DNA from: Selenomonas sputigena
GTDB lineage: Bacteria > Bacillota > Negativicutes > Selenomonadales > Selenomonadaceae
Direction: 5' to 3'
Length of the DNA stretch: 64,000 nucleotides
NCBI RefSeq assembly: GCF_026015965.1
Contig: NZ_CP110383.1
Location: 653,808 to 717,807 of the forward strand
The notes beneath the pieces are model-generated. The model saw nothing but the letters and a program-made list of their open reading frames with translations, did not search any database and was not told where the DNA came from. How positions within the stretch are numbered: the first letter of the stretch is position 1; each line of letters begins with the position of its first letter. Made by a program: the position numbers and the translations under genes. Shown one piece after another: positions 40,676 through 48,104 of this stretch.

Positions 40676-42796
40676 ATGGCAATGGAAGCAAATGCCGCCA
40701 ATGCTGCGGGGTCTTTGCAGCGAATACAGCGGCCTCAGACGACAGGATCGACAGATGCCGTAACGCGGCGAGGGGACGGCACTTCGTCCTCCCCTTTTGC
40801 AAAGGAGACGAATGTCTCTATACGAAATTCCATTGCGGATTTGTCATCCGTCCTCGGGAGGATTTCCCAAGGACAGGAGGATTCGGTGGAGGTTCTGCCC
40901 GATCACCTGCAGAAGGTGATTCGTAATGTCATGGAAAGCGCTTTTTCGTTAAGTGCGACCTTGGAAGAGGGATTGGGCAGTACGACGGAGAGCCAGCGTT
41001 TTTCCTTGGAGCAGTTGGGCACGCTTTCGCGCATGCTCACACAGCTGGGTGCACTCGCGGAAAAGGGCGTGCAGGTCAGCGATTTCAGTGAGAGCATGCA
41101 GACGTTGCTGCGAAATCTGAAATCGCTTCTGACGGCGCAGGAGGGTGGAAACTCCTTGGAGCCAGCCCTCTTGAATAAGCTGTCCTTCCAACTGCTTGAC
41201 GCTAAGGCGCTGGAGGATTTGCCGGCAGCCTTGCAGCAGGCATTGACGGTTTTGGCACAGACGCAGCCGCAGCCGCAGCAGGGTGCGAGCGAGACAAGTT
41301 CTTTTGACTTTCTGAAGTCTCTTGTGCAATATTTCATGCCGCGGCTCGGAGAGGAGAGTGTGTCGCCGATCATGCAGGAGTCGGGGCAGACGATGCCCGA
41401 AGGCGACGCGGATGCTGAGACCAGTGCGAATCCACCGATGCGCGATATGAGTGAAGGCGGTGCGAAGGAAGTGCGGCAAGAGGCGGCAAGGCAGATGTCG
41501 GAAGCCGCCAATGAGGAGACGAACGCTGCGCAGAAGGAAGGTGAAGCGGTACTTGGGAAGGAGGCGGCGTTGAGAAAAGCGGCGACGCAACAGCCCCAAC
41601 GGAATGACGCCATTGTGCAGCAGAATGCCGAGGGAATGGAACCTGACTTGTTGCCAGACGCTGAGGATGGCGCTTCGGAAACAACACAGCAGCAGAAGGT
41701 TTCAGGGCAGGCAGAGACTACCGAGGGCAAGGGGCAGACGAAGACTCCTCAGGAGCAAAGCGGAGCACAGCAGCAAAAAGCCCTCGGACAGGGAAATGCT
41801 GCCGAGGGCAAAGGACAGTCGAGTGAGCAAATGCTGCGTGGTGCGCAGCAAGAGGGAAAGTCGACGGAATCAGCGGTATCGCGTCAGGATGAACAAAGTG
41901 TGAATCCGCAGTCGACAAGACAGGAAGGCACCAAACAGAATACAGCGCAGGAAAAGTCTCTGCTGCAGGGGCGGAATCCTGCCGGTCCATCGACTAACTC
42001 ATCGAGCAATACGCAGGGAGAGGCGAAAGCTTCTGCGCGTCAGATGCCCGTGATGCAGAATACGCCTCAGCTCATGCAGAGTCTGAAGGAGACGGCGTCA
42101 TTCATGCTGAAGAATATGCCGCTTACAGAGAAAGATGCCGCCTTGCTGCGCGACTTTATCAACAACGGGCAAAAACTCTTGCCGGACAAGGAAGCGAAGC
42201 AGCTGCAGCTTCTCCTGCGCCTCAGTCAGAATAATGTTCCTGCTGCCGTCAATCAGGCTGCCGTGCAGAAGAATCTCGGCGATCTGCCGCGTCTCTGGGC
42301 ATTTATGCAGCTCTGCGATATGACGGCGGTGAAGGACATGAAGGAGCAGCAGCTCAAGCGAGCGGGTAAGGATGTCGCGGAATTTGCCGCTTCGATGAAG
42401 CGTTCTATGGAAGGCGGCAGTCTTTTTCAGACGGATGGCAAGGGCAATGTGCATCGGTCACTGAATTTCATGTTGCCATTGTATATGGGGGAAGGCGAAA
42501 AACAGAGTTTCCCCGCGTATGCCAATGTCTATAACGAGGAGAAGTATTCGCCCGAGGATGGGAGCATGCACAAGGAAACGTGGCTCAGACTCTGCGTGCT
42601 TACAGACCATATTGGCGCCGTAGAGCTGACTTGCCAGGTGTACGACGCGAAGAGCCTCAACATGCGCGTGCTTTTCTCGGAGGCGTCCGCTGTGGAAGAG
42701 TTCAAGTCGTATATTCCTGAGTTCAAGGAATCATTTCGTACGATGGCATTGGAACTGACCGATCTCAAAGTCAGTATAGCGGGTAGTAAAGAATGA
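40676..42796 (+). CDS. FliK-like hook-length control domain protein (YlqG-like)
   Basis: A 706-residue protein. Residues 1-420 are low complexity (Gln, Glu, Ser, Thr, Ala) with degenerate repeats such as AEGKGQ and TEGKGQ. Residues 420-560 are helical. Residues 590-706 resemble the FliK C-terminal domain, which senses hook length (WLRLCVLTDHIGAVELTCQV, LFSEASAVEEFKSYIPEFKE). In Firmicutes a gene of this type lies between rnhB and the FlhB-like gene, as here. It is probably not a housekeeping FliK; the role remains unclear. Confidence 0.7.
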   Translation: MAMEANAANAAGSLQRIQRPQTTGSTDAVTRRGDGTSSSPFAKETNVSIRNSIADLSSVLGRISQGQEDSVEVLPDHLQKVIRNVMESAFSLSATLEEGLGSTTESQRFSLEQLGTLSRMLTQLGALAEKGVQVSDFSESMQTLLRNLKSLLTAQEGGNSLEPALLNKLSFQLLDAKALEDLPAALQQALTVLAQTQPQPQQGASETSSFDFLKSLVQYFMPRLGEESVSPIMQESGQTMPEGDADAETSANPPMRDMSEGGAKEVRQEAARQMSEAANEETNAAQKEGEAVLGKEAALRKAATQQPQRNDAIVQQNAEGMEPDLLPDAEDGASETTQQQKVSGQAETTEGKGQTKTPQEQSGAQQQKALGQGNAAEGKGQSSEQMLRGAQQEGKSTESAVSRQDEQSVNPQSTRQEGTKQNTAQEKSLLQGRNPAGPSTNSSSNTQGEAKASARQMPVMQNTPQLMQSLKETASFMLKNMPLTEKDAALLRDFINNGQKLLPDKEAKQLQLLLRLSQNNVPAAVNQAAVQKNLGDLPRLWAFMQLCDMTAVKDMKEQQLKRAGKDVAEFAASMKRSMEGGSLFQTDGKGNVHRSLNFMLPLYMGEGEKQSFPAYANVYNEEKYSPEDGSMHKETWLRLCVLTDHIGAVELTCQVYDAKSLNMRVLFSEASAVEEFKSYIPEFKESFRTMALELTDLKVSIAGSKE

Positions 42797-43122
42797 TGGA
42801 CACGAATATGGAAAATAAAGATTTGCCGCTGGAAGAGCGAGACGTTGCCAATCAAAGAGCTGTGGCTTTGCGTTATGAGCCGGAAAGGCAGCAAGCTCCG
42901 AAAGTCGTGGCGAAAGGACGCGGTTTCGTCGCGGAAAACATCCTCGCAGCGGCACAGAAAAACGCGATTCCTGTCTACCAGAACAAATCGCTTGTCAACA
43001 TGCTGATGGCCTTGGAACTCGACCGAGAGATTCCGCCGGAACTTTACCGTGTAGTTGCTGAGGTTCTCGCCTATGTCTATCGCATCGACAAACGCCATCA
43101 GAAGCCGGAGTTGCCGCGGTGA
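42793..43122 (+). CDS. FlhB C-terminal-like export switch protein (YlqH-like)
   Basis: A 109-residue protein similar to the cytoplasmic domain of FlhB/EscU export-switch proteins (AVALRYEPERQQAPKVVAKG, AEVLAYVYRIDK). It lacks the membrane part and the NPTH autocleavage site, and so cannot be a complete FlhB. Firmicutes such as Bacillus carry this short gene next to the FliK-like one. ATG 42793 overlaps the previous stop. Confidence 0.85.
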   Translation: MMDTNMENKDLPLEERDVANQRAVALRYEPERQQAPKVVAKGRGFVAENILAAAQKNAIPVYQNKSLVNMLMALELDREIPPELYRVVAEVLAYVYRIDKRHQKPELPR

Positions 43123-43484
43123 TAACGAAGAGACTTGGCGACCGAGGTGAGGAAGCGGCGGCGCTGTATCTGGAAAAGCGTGGCTGCCGCATATTAGAAC
43201 GGCAATTTCGCATGAAGACGGGTGAGATCGACATCATTGCTGAGGAAGATGGGACATTGCTCTTCATCGAGGTCAAGACGCGCCATCCGACGCGCTTCGG
43301 CACGCCGGCTCAGGCCGTAGGACGCACGAAACAGCGGCGTATTTTTCGTACAGCCTTTTTGTATATGCAGAAGCATGGGTTTGTGGAAAGAGCCTGTCGA
43401 TTTGATGTCATAGAAATCCTCGCGATGGACGAATCTTATGCGGTACGCCATTATGAGAACGCCTTTGAATTTGATGGTATTTAA
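43119..43484 (+). CDS. yraN: YraN family endonuclease-like protein (UPF0102)
   Basis: A 121-residue member of UPF0102, related to Holliday junction resolvase folds. The typical start (GDRGEEAAALYLEKRGCRIL) and GEIDIIAEEDGTLLFIEVKT, with catalytic-type E-x-D and E-x-K, are seen. It starts at GTG 43119, overlapping the FlhB-like stop. In related genomes comM usually follows; here ribosomal genes do. Confidence 0.93.
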   Translation: MITKRLGDRGEEAAALYLEKRGCRILERQFRMKTGEIDIIAEEDGTLLFIEVKTRHPTRFGTPAQAVGRTKQRRIFRTAFLYMQKHGFVERACRFDVIEILAMDESYAVRHYENAFEFDGI

Positions 43485-43763
43485 GGGAATTTGATAAATT
43501 CAGTGATTCCTGAAGGGTTTGGAGGGAAGGCGCCTTTGTCGTTTGCGGCTGCATAAGCTACCAAAGTTTGGCAGAACGATGCGACAATTAAACTTGCAAT
43601 CTGCCAAGCAGAGCAGCGGCAAGAAAAAATGCTTGACAAGCTGTGCCCTTTTGAATAGAATATTTCTGTATGAGTCGTAGCAAGCGCATCCATTAGCCCC
43701 GGAGCGCCAGCGGGCCATCATCTATGAAAATAATGCATTACAATAGGTTGAGGGAGGATTCGC
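43485..43763 (+). promoter_or_regulatory. Intergenic region with rplM promoter and probable L13 leader
   Basis: TTGACA (43633-43638) and TAGAAT (43656-43661), spaced by 17 bp, form a strong promoter. The stretch 43668-43760 is a GC-rich leader with pairing segments (CCGGAGCGCCAGCGGGCC) before the ribosome site GGGAGG. Firmicutes often regulate rplM-rpsI by an L13 leader, so autoregulation is likely. The first 140 bases (43485-43630) contain nothing I can identify. Confidence 0.6.
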
Positions 43764-44204
43764 ATGAAGACGACATTTATGGCGAATGCAGCGAATATCG
43801 AACGCAAGTGGTATGTTGTCGACGCTGCCGGCCAGACGGTAGGTCGCTTGGCGGCGGAAGTCGCCAAGGTGCTTCGCGGCAAGAACAAGCCGACCTTCAC
43901 GCCGCATGTTGATACGGGTGATTTCGTCATTGTGATCAACGCGGAGAAGGCAGTCTTTACAGGCAAGAAACTCACGGATAAGATGTATTTCCGTCATTCC
44001 GGATATCCGGGTGGCACGACGTTCACAGCGGCAGGAAAGCTCATGGAGAAAGCTCCGGAGAAGGTCATTGAGAAAGCGGTGCGCGGCATGTTGCCGAAAA
44101 ATCGCCTCGGTGCACAAATGTACCGCAAGCTCAATGTCTATGCTGGTTCGGAACACCCCCACGCAGCGCAGAAGCCCGAAGTGCTCGCGCTCGACATCCG
44201 TTGA
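43764..44204 (+). CDS. rplM: 50S ribosomal protein L13
   Basis: A 146-residue L13, an early assembly protein of the large subunit. The conserved [17 protein letters not shown] start, the [17 protein letters not shown] segment, FRHSGYPGG and the [18 protein letters not shown] signature are all present. It is followed by rpsI as in nearly all bacteria. Confidence 0.98.
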   Translation: MKTTFMANAANIERKWYVVDAAGQTVGRLAAEVAKVLRGKNKPTFTPHVDTGDFVIVINAEKAVFTGKKLTDKMYFRHSGYPGGTTFTAAGKLMEKAPEKVIEKAVRGMLPKNRLGAQMYRKLNVYAGSEHPHAAQKPEVLALDIR

Positions 44205-44229
44205 TTTCTGGAAGGAGGAGTTTTAATCC

Positions 44230-44622
44230 ATGGCATTAGTCAGCTATTACGGCACGGGTCGCAGGAAGACCTCGGTCGCTCGCGTTCGCTTGGTTCCCGG
44301 TGACGGCAAGGTCACGATCAACGGTCGCGATATGGAAGAGTATTTCGGTCTCAAGACGCTTGAGCTCATCGTTCGTCAGCCATTGAACCTCACCGATACG
44401 GTGGACAAGTACGATGTCATTGCTAACGTCAAGGGTGGTGGCGCCTCGGGCCAGGCAGGTGCGATTCGTCACGGCATCACGCGCGCCCTGATGGAGCTCG
44501 ATGGAGAGCTTCGCCCGGCGCTGAAAAAGGCTGGATTCGTCACGCGCGATCCGCGCGAGAAGGAGCGCCGCAAGTACGGTCTCAAAAAAGCTCGCAAGGC
44601 CTCTCAGTTCTCGAAGCGTTAA
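44230..44622 (+). CDS. rpsI: 30S ribosomal protein S9
   Basis: A 130-residue S9, whose C-terminal KR tail contacts P-site tRNA. The signature [19 protein letters not shown] and the [19 protein letters not shown] segment are present, and the protein ends in QFSKR. It is co-transcribed with rplM and closed by a terminator. Confidence 0.98.
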   Translation: MALVSYYGTGRRKTSVARVRLVPGDGKVTINGRDMEEYFGLKTLELIVRQPLNLTDTVDKYDVIANVKGGGASGQAGAIRHGITRALMELDGELRPALKKAGFVTRDPREKERRKYGLKKARKASQFSKR

Positions 44623-44648
44623 GCAGCAAGAACCGAATAGAAAGTTAC

Positions 44649-44684
44649 AAAAGCCCGCTATCCAAGAGATGGCGGGCTTTTTCG
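44649..44684 (+). terminator. Terminator of the rplM-rpsI operon
   Basis: AAAAGCCCGC pairs with GCGGGCTTTT, followed by a T tract. It closes the operon 27 bp after the rpsI stop. Confidence 0.9.
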
Positions 44685-44699
44685 GTTATGGGTCGTGAC

Positions 44700-45000
44700 C
44701 CAGTGTCGCATGCAAAGCATGCGACACAATAAACCATCTGCTATGCGGGTGGAAGATAAAGGGGTATGGTCAAGCGTTTTTGTAACGCGAGTGTCCAATC
44801 AACTTGTGTTGAATATCTCGATTAAAAGTCGGTGTGTAGAGGCAATGGACAGAATGGACAGTTTAGATGGTATGATTACATTTCGCGTGATGTAAAGAGA
44901 GGAGCGTTGCCGCTACGCAAATGATGACCGCTTTTAGAGGCGTTTTCCTTAAAGACTTGTTTCTTGGAGTACCAGAGTGACATTACGGAAGTTCCTGTGC
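44700..45000. other. Non-coding interval with a hairpin at its start
   Basis: GTGTCGCATG and CATGCGACAC (44703-44727) form a hairpin directly after the ribosomal terminator. The remaining bases have short frames without credible ribosome sites or families. This marks the border between conserved core genes and the accessory region. Confidence 0.4.
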
Positions 45001-45004
45001 CAAA

Positions 45005-45220
45005 CAAGTTTATTGTTCATTATTTGAATATCATGACGAGGTAGCATTTACATTCGCAAAGTTGCTGTGGGATTTACTTTGGAAATTTACCGTTGAATTC
45101 GGCGAGGATTTATGGGGCGGACTGCTTGATCATATCTGTGTTAAGATGGATGGGATGGCAGTTGTTGCTTTTAAAGGCGGGATTGAGGTTGGTGGTGGAC
45201 AATATGTTTGCTTTGCATGA
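45005..45220 (+). pseudogene. C-terminal remnant of a serine site-specific recombinase
   Basis: In the frame ending at 45218-45220 the translation runs LFEYHDEVAFTFAKLLWDLL, then KFTVEFGEDLWGGLLDHICV and KMDGMAVVAFKGGIEVGGG. The last part follows the common C-terminal pattern of large serine recombinases, F-DE-LW-ALV--V-V--DG---F-FK-G-EI. There is no start codon or catalytic domain upstream, and related sequence is scattered over other frames. It is a degenerate remnant of an integrase-like gene. Confidence 0.45.
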
Positions 45221-45489
45221 TTTTTATATAGTCATTTTTTCTCTAAAATCCTTTCACATAACAGACGAAGTCTTTTCCTACATTGAATTTCGATGGAGAA
45301 TGCGCGGCATTTATGGTAGAATGAACATCGAATGTACACCATCTCATGGTGGTCTTGGCAAAGGTGTTTTGCTGGAACGATTTTGTATGTTCGACTTTTT
45401 ATGTGTCCAATTTCATTTTACAATGGACTATTTCTTCTCTACACTTTTTGTTTTGAGTATTTCATACTTACCAATGAGGATAGATACGG
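45221..45489. other. AT-rich interval upstream of the LysR gene
   Basis: This contains no recognisable gene. It is AT rich and carries possible promoter elements for the LysR gene, without a clear consensus. Short repeats of TTTTCTCTA type are seen but not explained. Confidence 0.3.
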
Positions 45490-46431
45490 ATGGAGCTAAA
45501 AATATTCACGACGTTCAAGACAATTGTGCGCACGGGTAGTTTTACAAAGGCGGCGCGCCTCCTTAGCTACACGCCATCGACAATTACATTCCACGTTGCG
45601 CAGCTGGAAAAGCTCGTGGGTGTACCGCTTTTTGAGAAAAATGGACGGCACATGATCCTAACAAAGGCGGGCGAGGCACTGGTTCCATATGTGGACGAGG
45701 TGCTTGCTGCAGTGAAGAAAATCAAAAGCTTTCAATATGGCATCACCGCCTATCAGGGGACACTCACGGTCGGCGCACCGGAGTCACTGCTCTGCTTCCG
45801 TCTGCCACCCCTGCTCCAACGTCTTCATGCACATGCACCGCACGTCGATCTGCGCCTGCGTTCACTCACGAGCCGCGATGTTGTTGCGGCACTCAGTGAA
45901 GGGCAGATCGATGTCGGTCTCGCGTACACGATTCAGGAAAAAGATAAGGAAAGTCTTGCATTCTGGATGCTTGAGGAAAATTCCGTGCATTTCTATACCT
46001 CGGTTGATACAGCTGTATGGTGCCCAAACTTTCGTGAGAGGGAAATGGAGATTAACGAGATGCCATTAGTTATAATGCCGCGACCAGGTGAGATTCGTCA
46101 GATGGTGGATGATTATCTGCGGAAACAGTCGATCTCATTTACGAATATGATTGAACTGCGGAGCATACAGACCATCATCAATCTGGTTGAGAACAACATG
46201 GGAGTTGCGCCACTGCCAGATTATGCGGCACGACAGAGTGTCGCTCTCGGTCGATTGGCTGTAGCAAAGTCGGCTCCGATGGCCGTCACGTCATATTATG
46301 GAATACATCGGAATAAATGGCGCAGTCCTGCAATGAATCTTTTCCTCGAAATCCTTGAGGAGAATGGACACCCGGGCAGGGAGGAACTGCTGCGTTGCGA
46401 GGAGGATGCGGATGCAGCCAATCGTCGCTGA
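45490..46431 (+). CDS. LysR-family transcriptional regulator
   Basis: A 313-residue LysR regulator. The winged helix-turn-helix covers residues 3-62 (FKTIVRTGSFTKAARLLSYT, FHVAQLEKLVGVPLFEKNGR). The effector domain runs from residue 90 to 295 (GTLTVGAPESLLCFRLPPLL). It overlaps the nitrogenase-like gene by 20 bp, which is unusual for LysR genes, normally divergent, and suggests co-transcription with its target. Confidence 0.92.
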   Translation: MELKIFTTFKTIVRTGSFTKAARLLSYTPSTITFHVAQLEKLVGVPLFEKNGRHMILTKAGEALVPYVDEVLAAVKKIKSFQYGITAYQGTLTVGAPESLLCFRLPPLLQRLHAHAPHVDLRLRSLTSRDVVAALSEGQIDVGLAYTIQEKDKESLAFWMLEENSVHFYTSVDTAVWCPNFREREMEINEMPLVIMPRPGEIRQMVDDYLRKQSISFTNMIELRSIQTIINLVENNMGVAPLPDYAARQSVALGRLAVAKSAPMAVTSYYGIHRNKWRSPAMNLFLEILEENGHPGREELLRCEEDADAANRR

Positions 46432-47995
46432 GGAAATTAAAGACTTTGATACGAGCCTCGACCGACTGTGGGCACGACGCGATCTTGTTGTCGTTGCGGC
46501 AGGGGCACTCATCTGTTTTCGCTCCATCTACCGGCGCGCACTGCAGATCGGCGCACTTGAGAGGTTCCGCTATGTTGCTGTGCGAGCAGAGGATTATGTG
46601 TTGGGAACGGCGGAGGACGCGATCCGGGATGCAGTGTCGGATGCTGCACACCTTCCTGGCACACGTGCGGTCGTGATCTATCTCTCTTGCCTCGACATCC
46701 TCACGCGCCCAGATTTTGCAGACATCGAGCGCACACTCTCTGCGGAGACGGGCTGCGTCGTGCGCTGTTTCTTCCGCGGGCCACTGGCAAAGTCGGACGG
46801 CATTCGGCACGAGACTGTGGAAGAGCTCATTGCCTCATTGCCGCCAGAAGACGGCGTGATCACTGCAACAGCCCAGCTGCCGCCGCCGATGAGCGATGCG
46901 GCAGGCGTGTCGGATTTCCTGCAGGAAGATGGCGCAGCGCATGTTCTTGTCACGCCGTCGGGCTGTCGCAATGCGCTCGTACGCATGGATCTCATGTCGG
47001 GACGCAGCAATGTCTATGCGCTCATCCCGCAGGCGGAGGACTATATCTTCGGCATGGAGGAGACCGCTGCCGCAGAAACCAGTGCGCTTGCAGCAACGGG
47101 CGCATACCATACGGTGCATCTTCTCAGTTCTCCAGTGCCCTCTTTTATGGCGATGGAAGCCGCGCCGGTTCTGCAGGCTGCGGAAGAGCATGGTTGCCGC
47201 GCATGTGCATTACCAACAGACGGTTTTCATGACGCCGTGTACGGCACTGCAGAGGCGACACTTCGTCTTGTGCAGGAAGCGTCCGACGGATGGCTGGAAG
47301 GGGGGCGGACAGTCTTTATCCTCGGGTACAGCCCGCTGCTGTTTGGCGATATAGCACAGCTGAATATCCCAATTGATTTTCTCGCTGCGTACGGCTGCGA
47401 TGTGCGCATTGCAGGGCGCGATGCACTGACCGAATGCCCCGCGCTGGTCTGGCTGATATCTGCTGCCGGCACGTCTGCGGCGGAATGGCTGCACAAGGAA
47501 TACGGTGTGCCTGTTGTACGCAGCCTGCCGCTCGGGAATGCAGGTTGGGCCAGATGGCGGGCTGAAATCGCTGCGACACTTGATTTTCCCCCAGAGGATG
47601 CCGTTGTGGAGCAGACAGTGGAAGATGTACATACAGATAAAATCCTCATCATCGTTGATCCGATTGCTGCCGCAGCCATTGTTCATCTGCTTCGTGCATA
47701 CGGGTTTTGCAATATCTACAGCGCAGCCTATACGTGGGGCGAGGAAACTGCAGTACTGTATCGGCAGATAGCCGAGGCCGACGTACTCGTCTTTCGTACG
47801 GCTGCAGACCTGCAATCTGCATGGAATGCGGCAGATGTTGTCATTGCCGATCCTGCGTTGCTGCCTGCGATGGGGGAGAAGTGCCTCGTTCCGCTGCCGT
47901 CAGGCCTGCTCTCGGGCAGGGATGCCGCGGGAGAGGGGAGCGGCGTGCTTGGCGCGGAATTCGCTGCAGTACTGGACGCATTTTTGAGAGGTTGA
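46412..47995 (+). CDS. Stand-alone nitrogenase component 1-like protein
   Basis: A 527-residue protein with the fold of nitrogenase component 1 (NifD/NifK/NifE/NifN family). The N-terminal domain has VVVAAGALICFRSIYRRALQ, EDYVLGTAEDAIRDAVSDAA and VIYLSCLDILTRPDFADIER, matching the family pattern around cluster-ligand cysteines, though the spacing differs. A second domain starts near residue 270. No reductase partner (NifH type) lies nearby. Its place between a LysR regulator and a TonB/ABC uptake system suggests a role in metal or metallophore chemistry. ATG 46412 is chosen for its GAGGAGG site. Confidence 0.7.
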   Translation: MQPIVAEEIKDFDTSLDRLWARRDLVVVAAGALICFRSIYRRALQIGALERFRYVAVRAEDYVLGTAEDAIRDAVSDAAHLPGTRAVVIYLSCLDILTRPDFADIERTLSAETGCVVRCFFRGPLAKSDGIRHETVEELIASLPPEDGVITATAQLPPPMSDAAGVSDFLQEDGAAHVLVTPSGCRNALVRMDLMSGRSNVYALIPQAEDYIFGMEETAAAETSALAATGAYHTVHLLSSPVPSFMAMEAAPVLQAAEEHGCRACALPTDGFHDAVYGTAEATLRLVQEASDGWLEGGRTVFILGYSPLLFGDIAQLNIPIDFLAAYGCDVRIAGRDALTECPALVWLISAAGTSAAEWLHKEYGVPVVRSLPLGNAGWARWRAEIAATLDFPPEDAVVEQTVEDVHTDKILIIVDPIAAAAIVHLLRAYGFCNIYSAAYTWGEETAVLYRQIAEADVLVFRTAADLQSAWNAADVVIADPALLPAMGEKCLVPLPSGLLSGRDAAGEGSGVLGAEFAAVLDAFLRG

Positions 47996-48021
47996 TATTT
48001 TAAAAATATTGAACTATCGTT

Positions 48022-48077
48022 TTGAATCTATTCAATTGTATTTAATCGTAGACTATGATAGTCTTTCCAACGATTAA
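48022..48077 (+). promoter_or_regulatory. Nested palindromes upstream of the TonB receptor gene
   Basis: TTGAATCTATTCAA (48022-48035) is followed by TTAATCGT (48042-48049) and its complement ACGATTAA (48070-48077). These enclose the perfect palindrome GACTATGATAGTC (48051-48063). This looks like an operator for a metal-responsive or LysR-type regulator; it differs from the textbook Fur box. Confidence 0.55.
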
Positions 48078-48104
48078 TAGTTTCGATACAAAGGATGGTT
48101 CAAA

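Noticed and set aside
45093-45539. A 148-codon plus-strand frame before the LysR gene
   Set aside because: It overlaps the LysR start, has no ribosome site or family, and another frame in the same place shows recombinase-like sequence.
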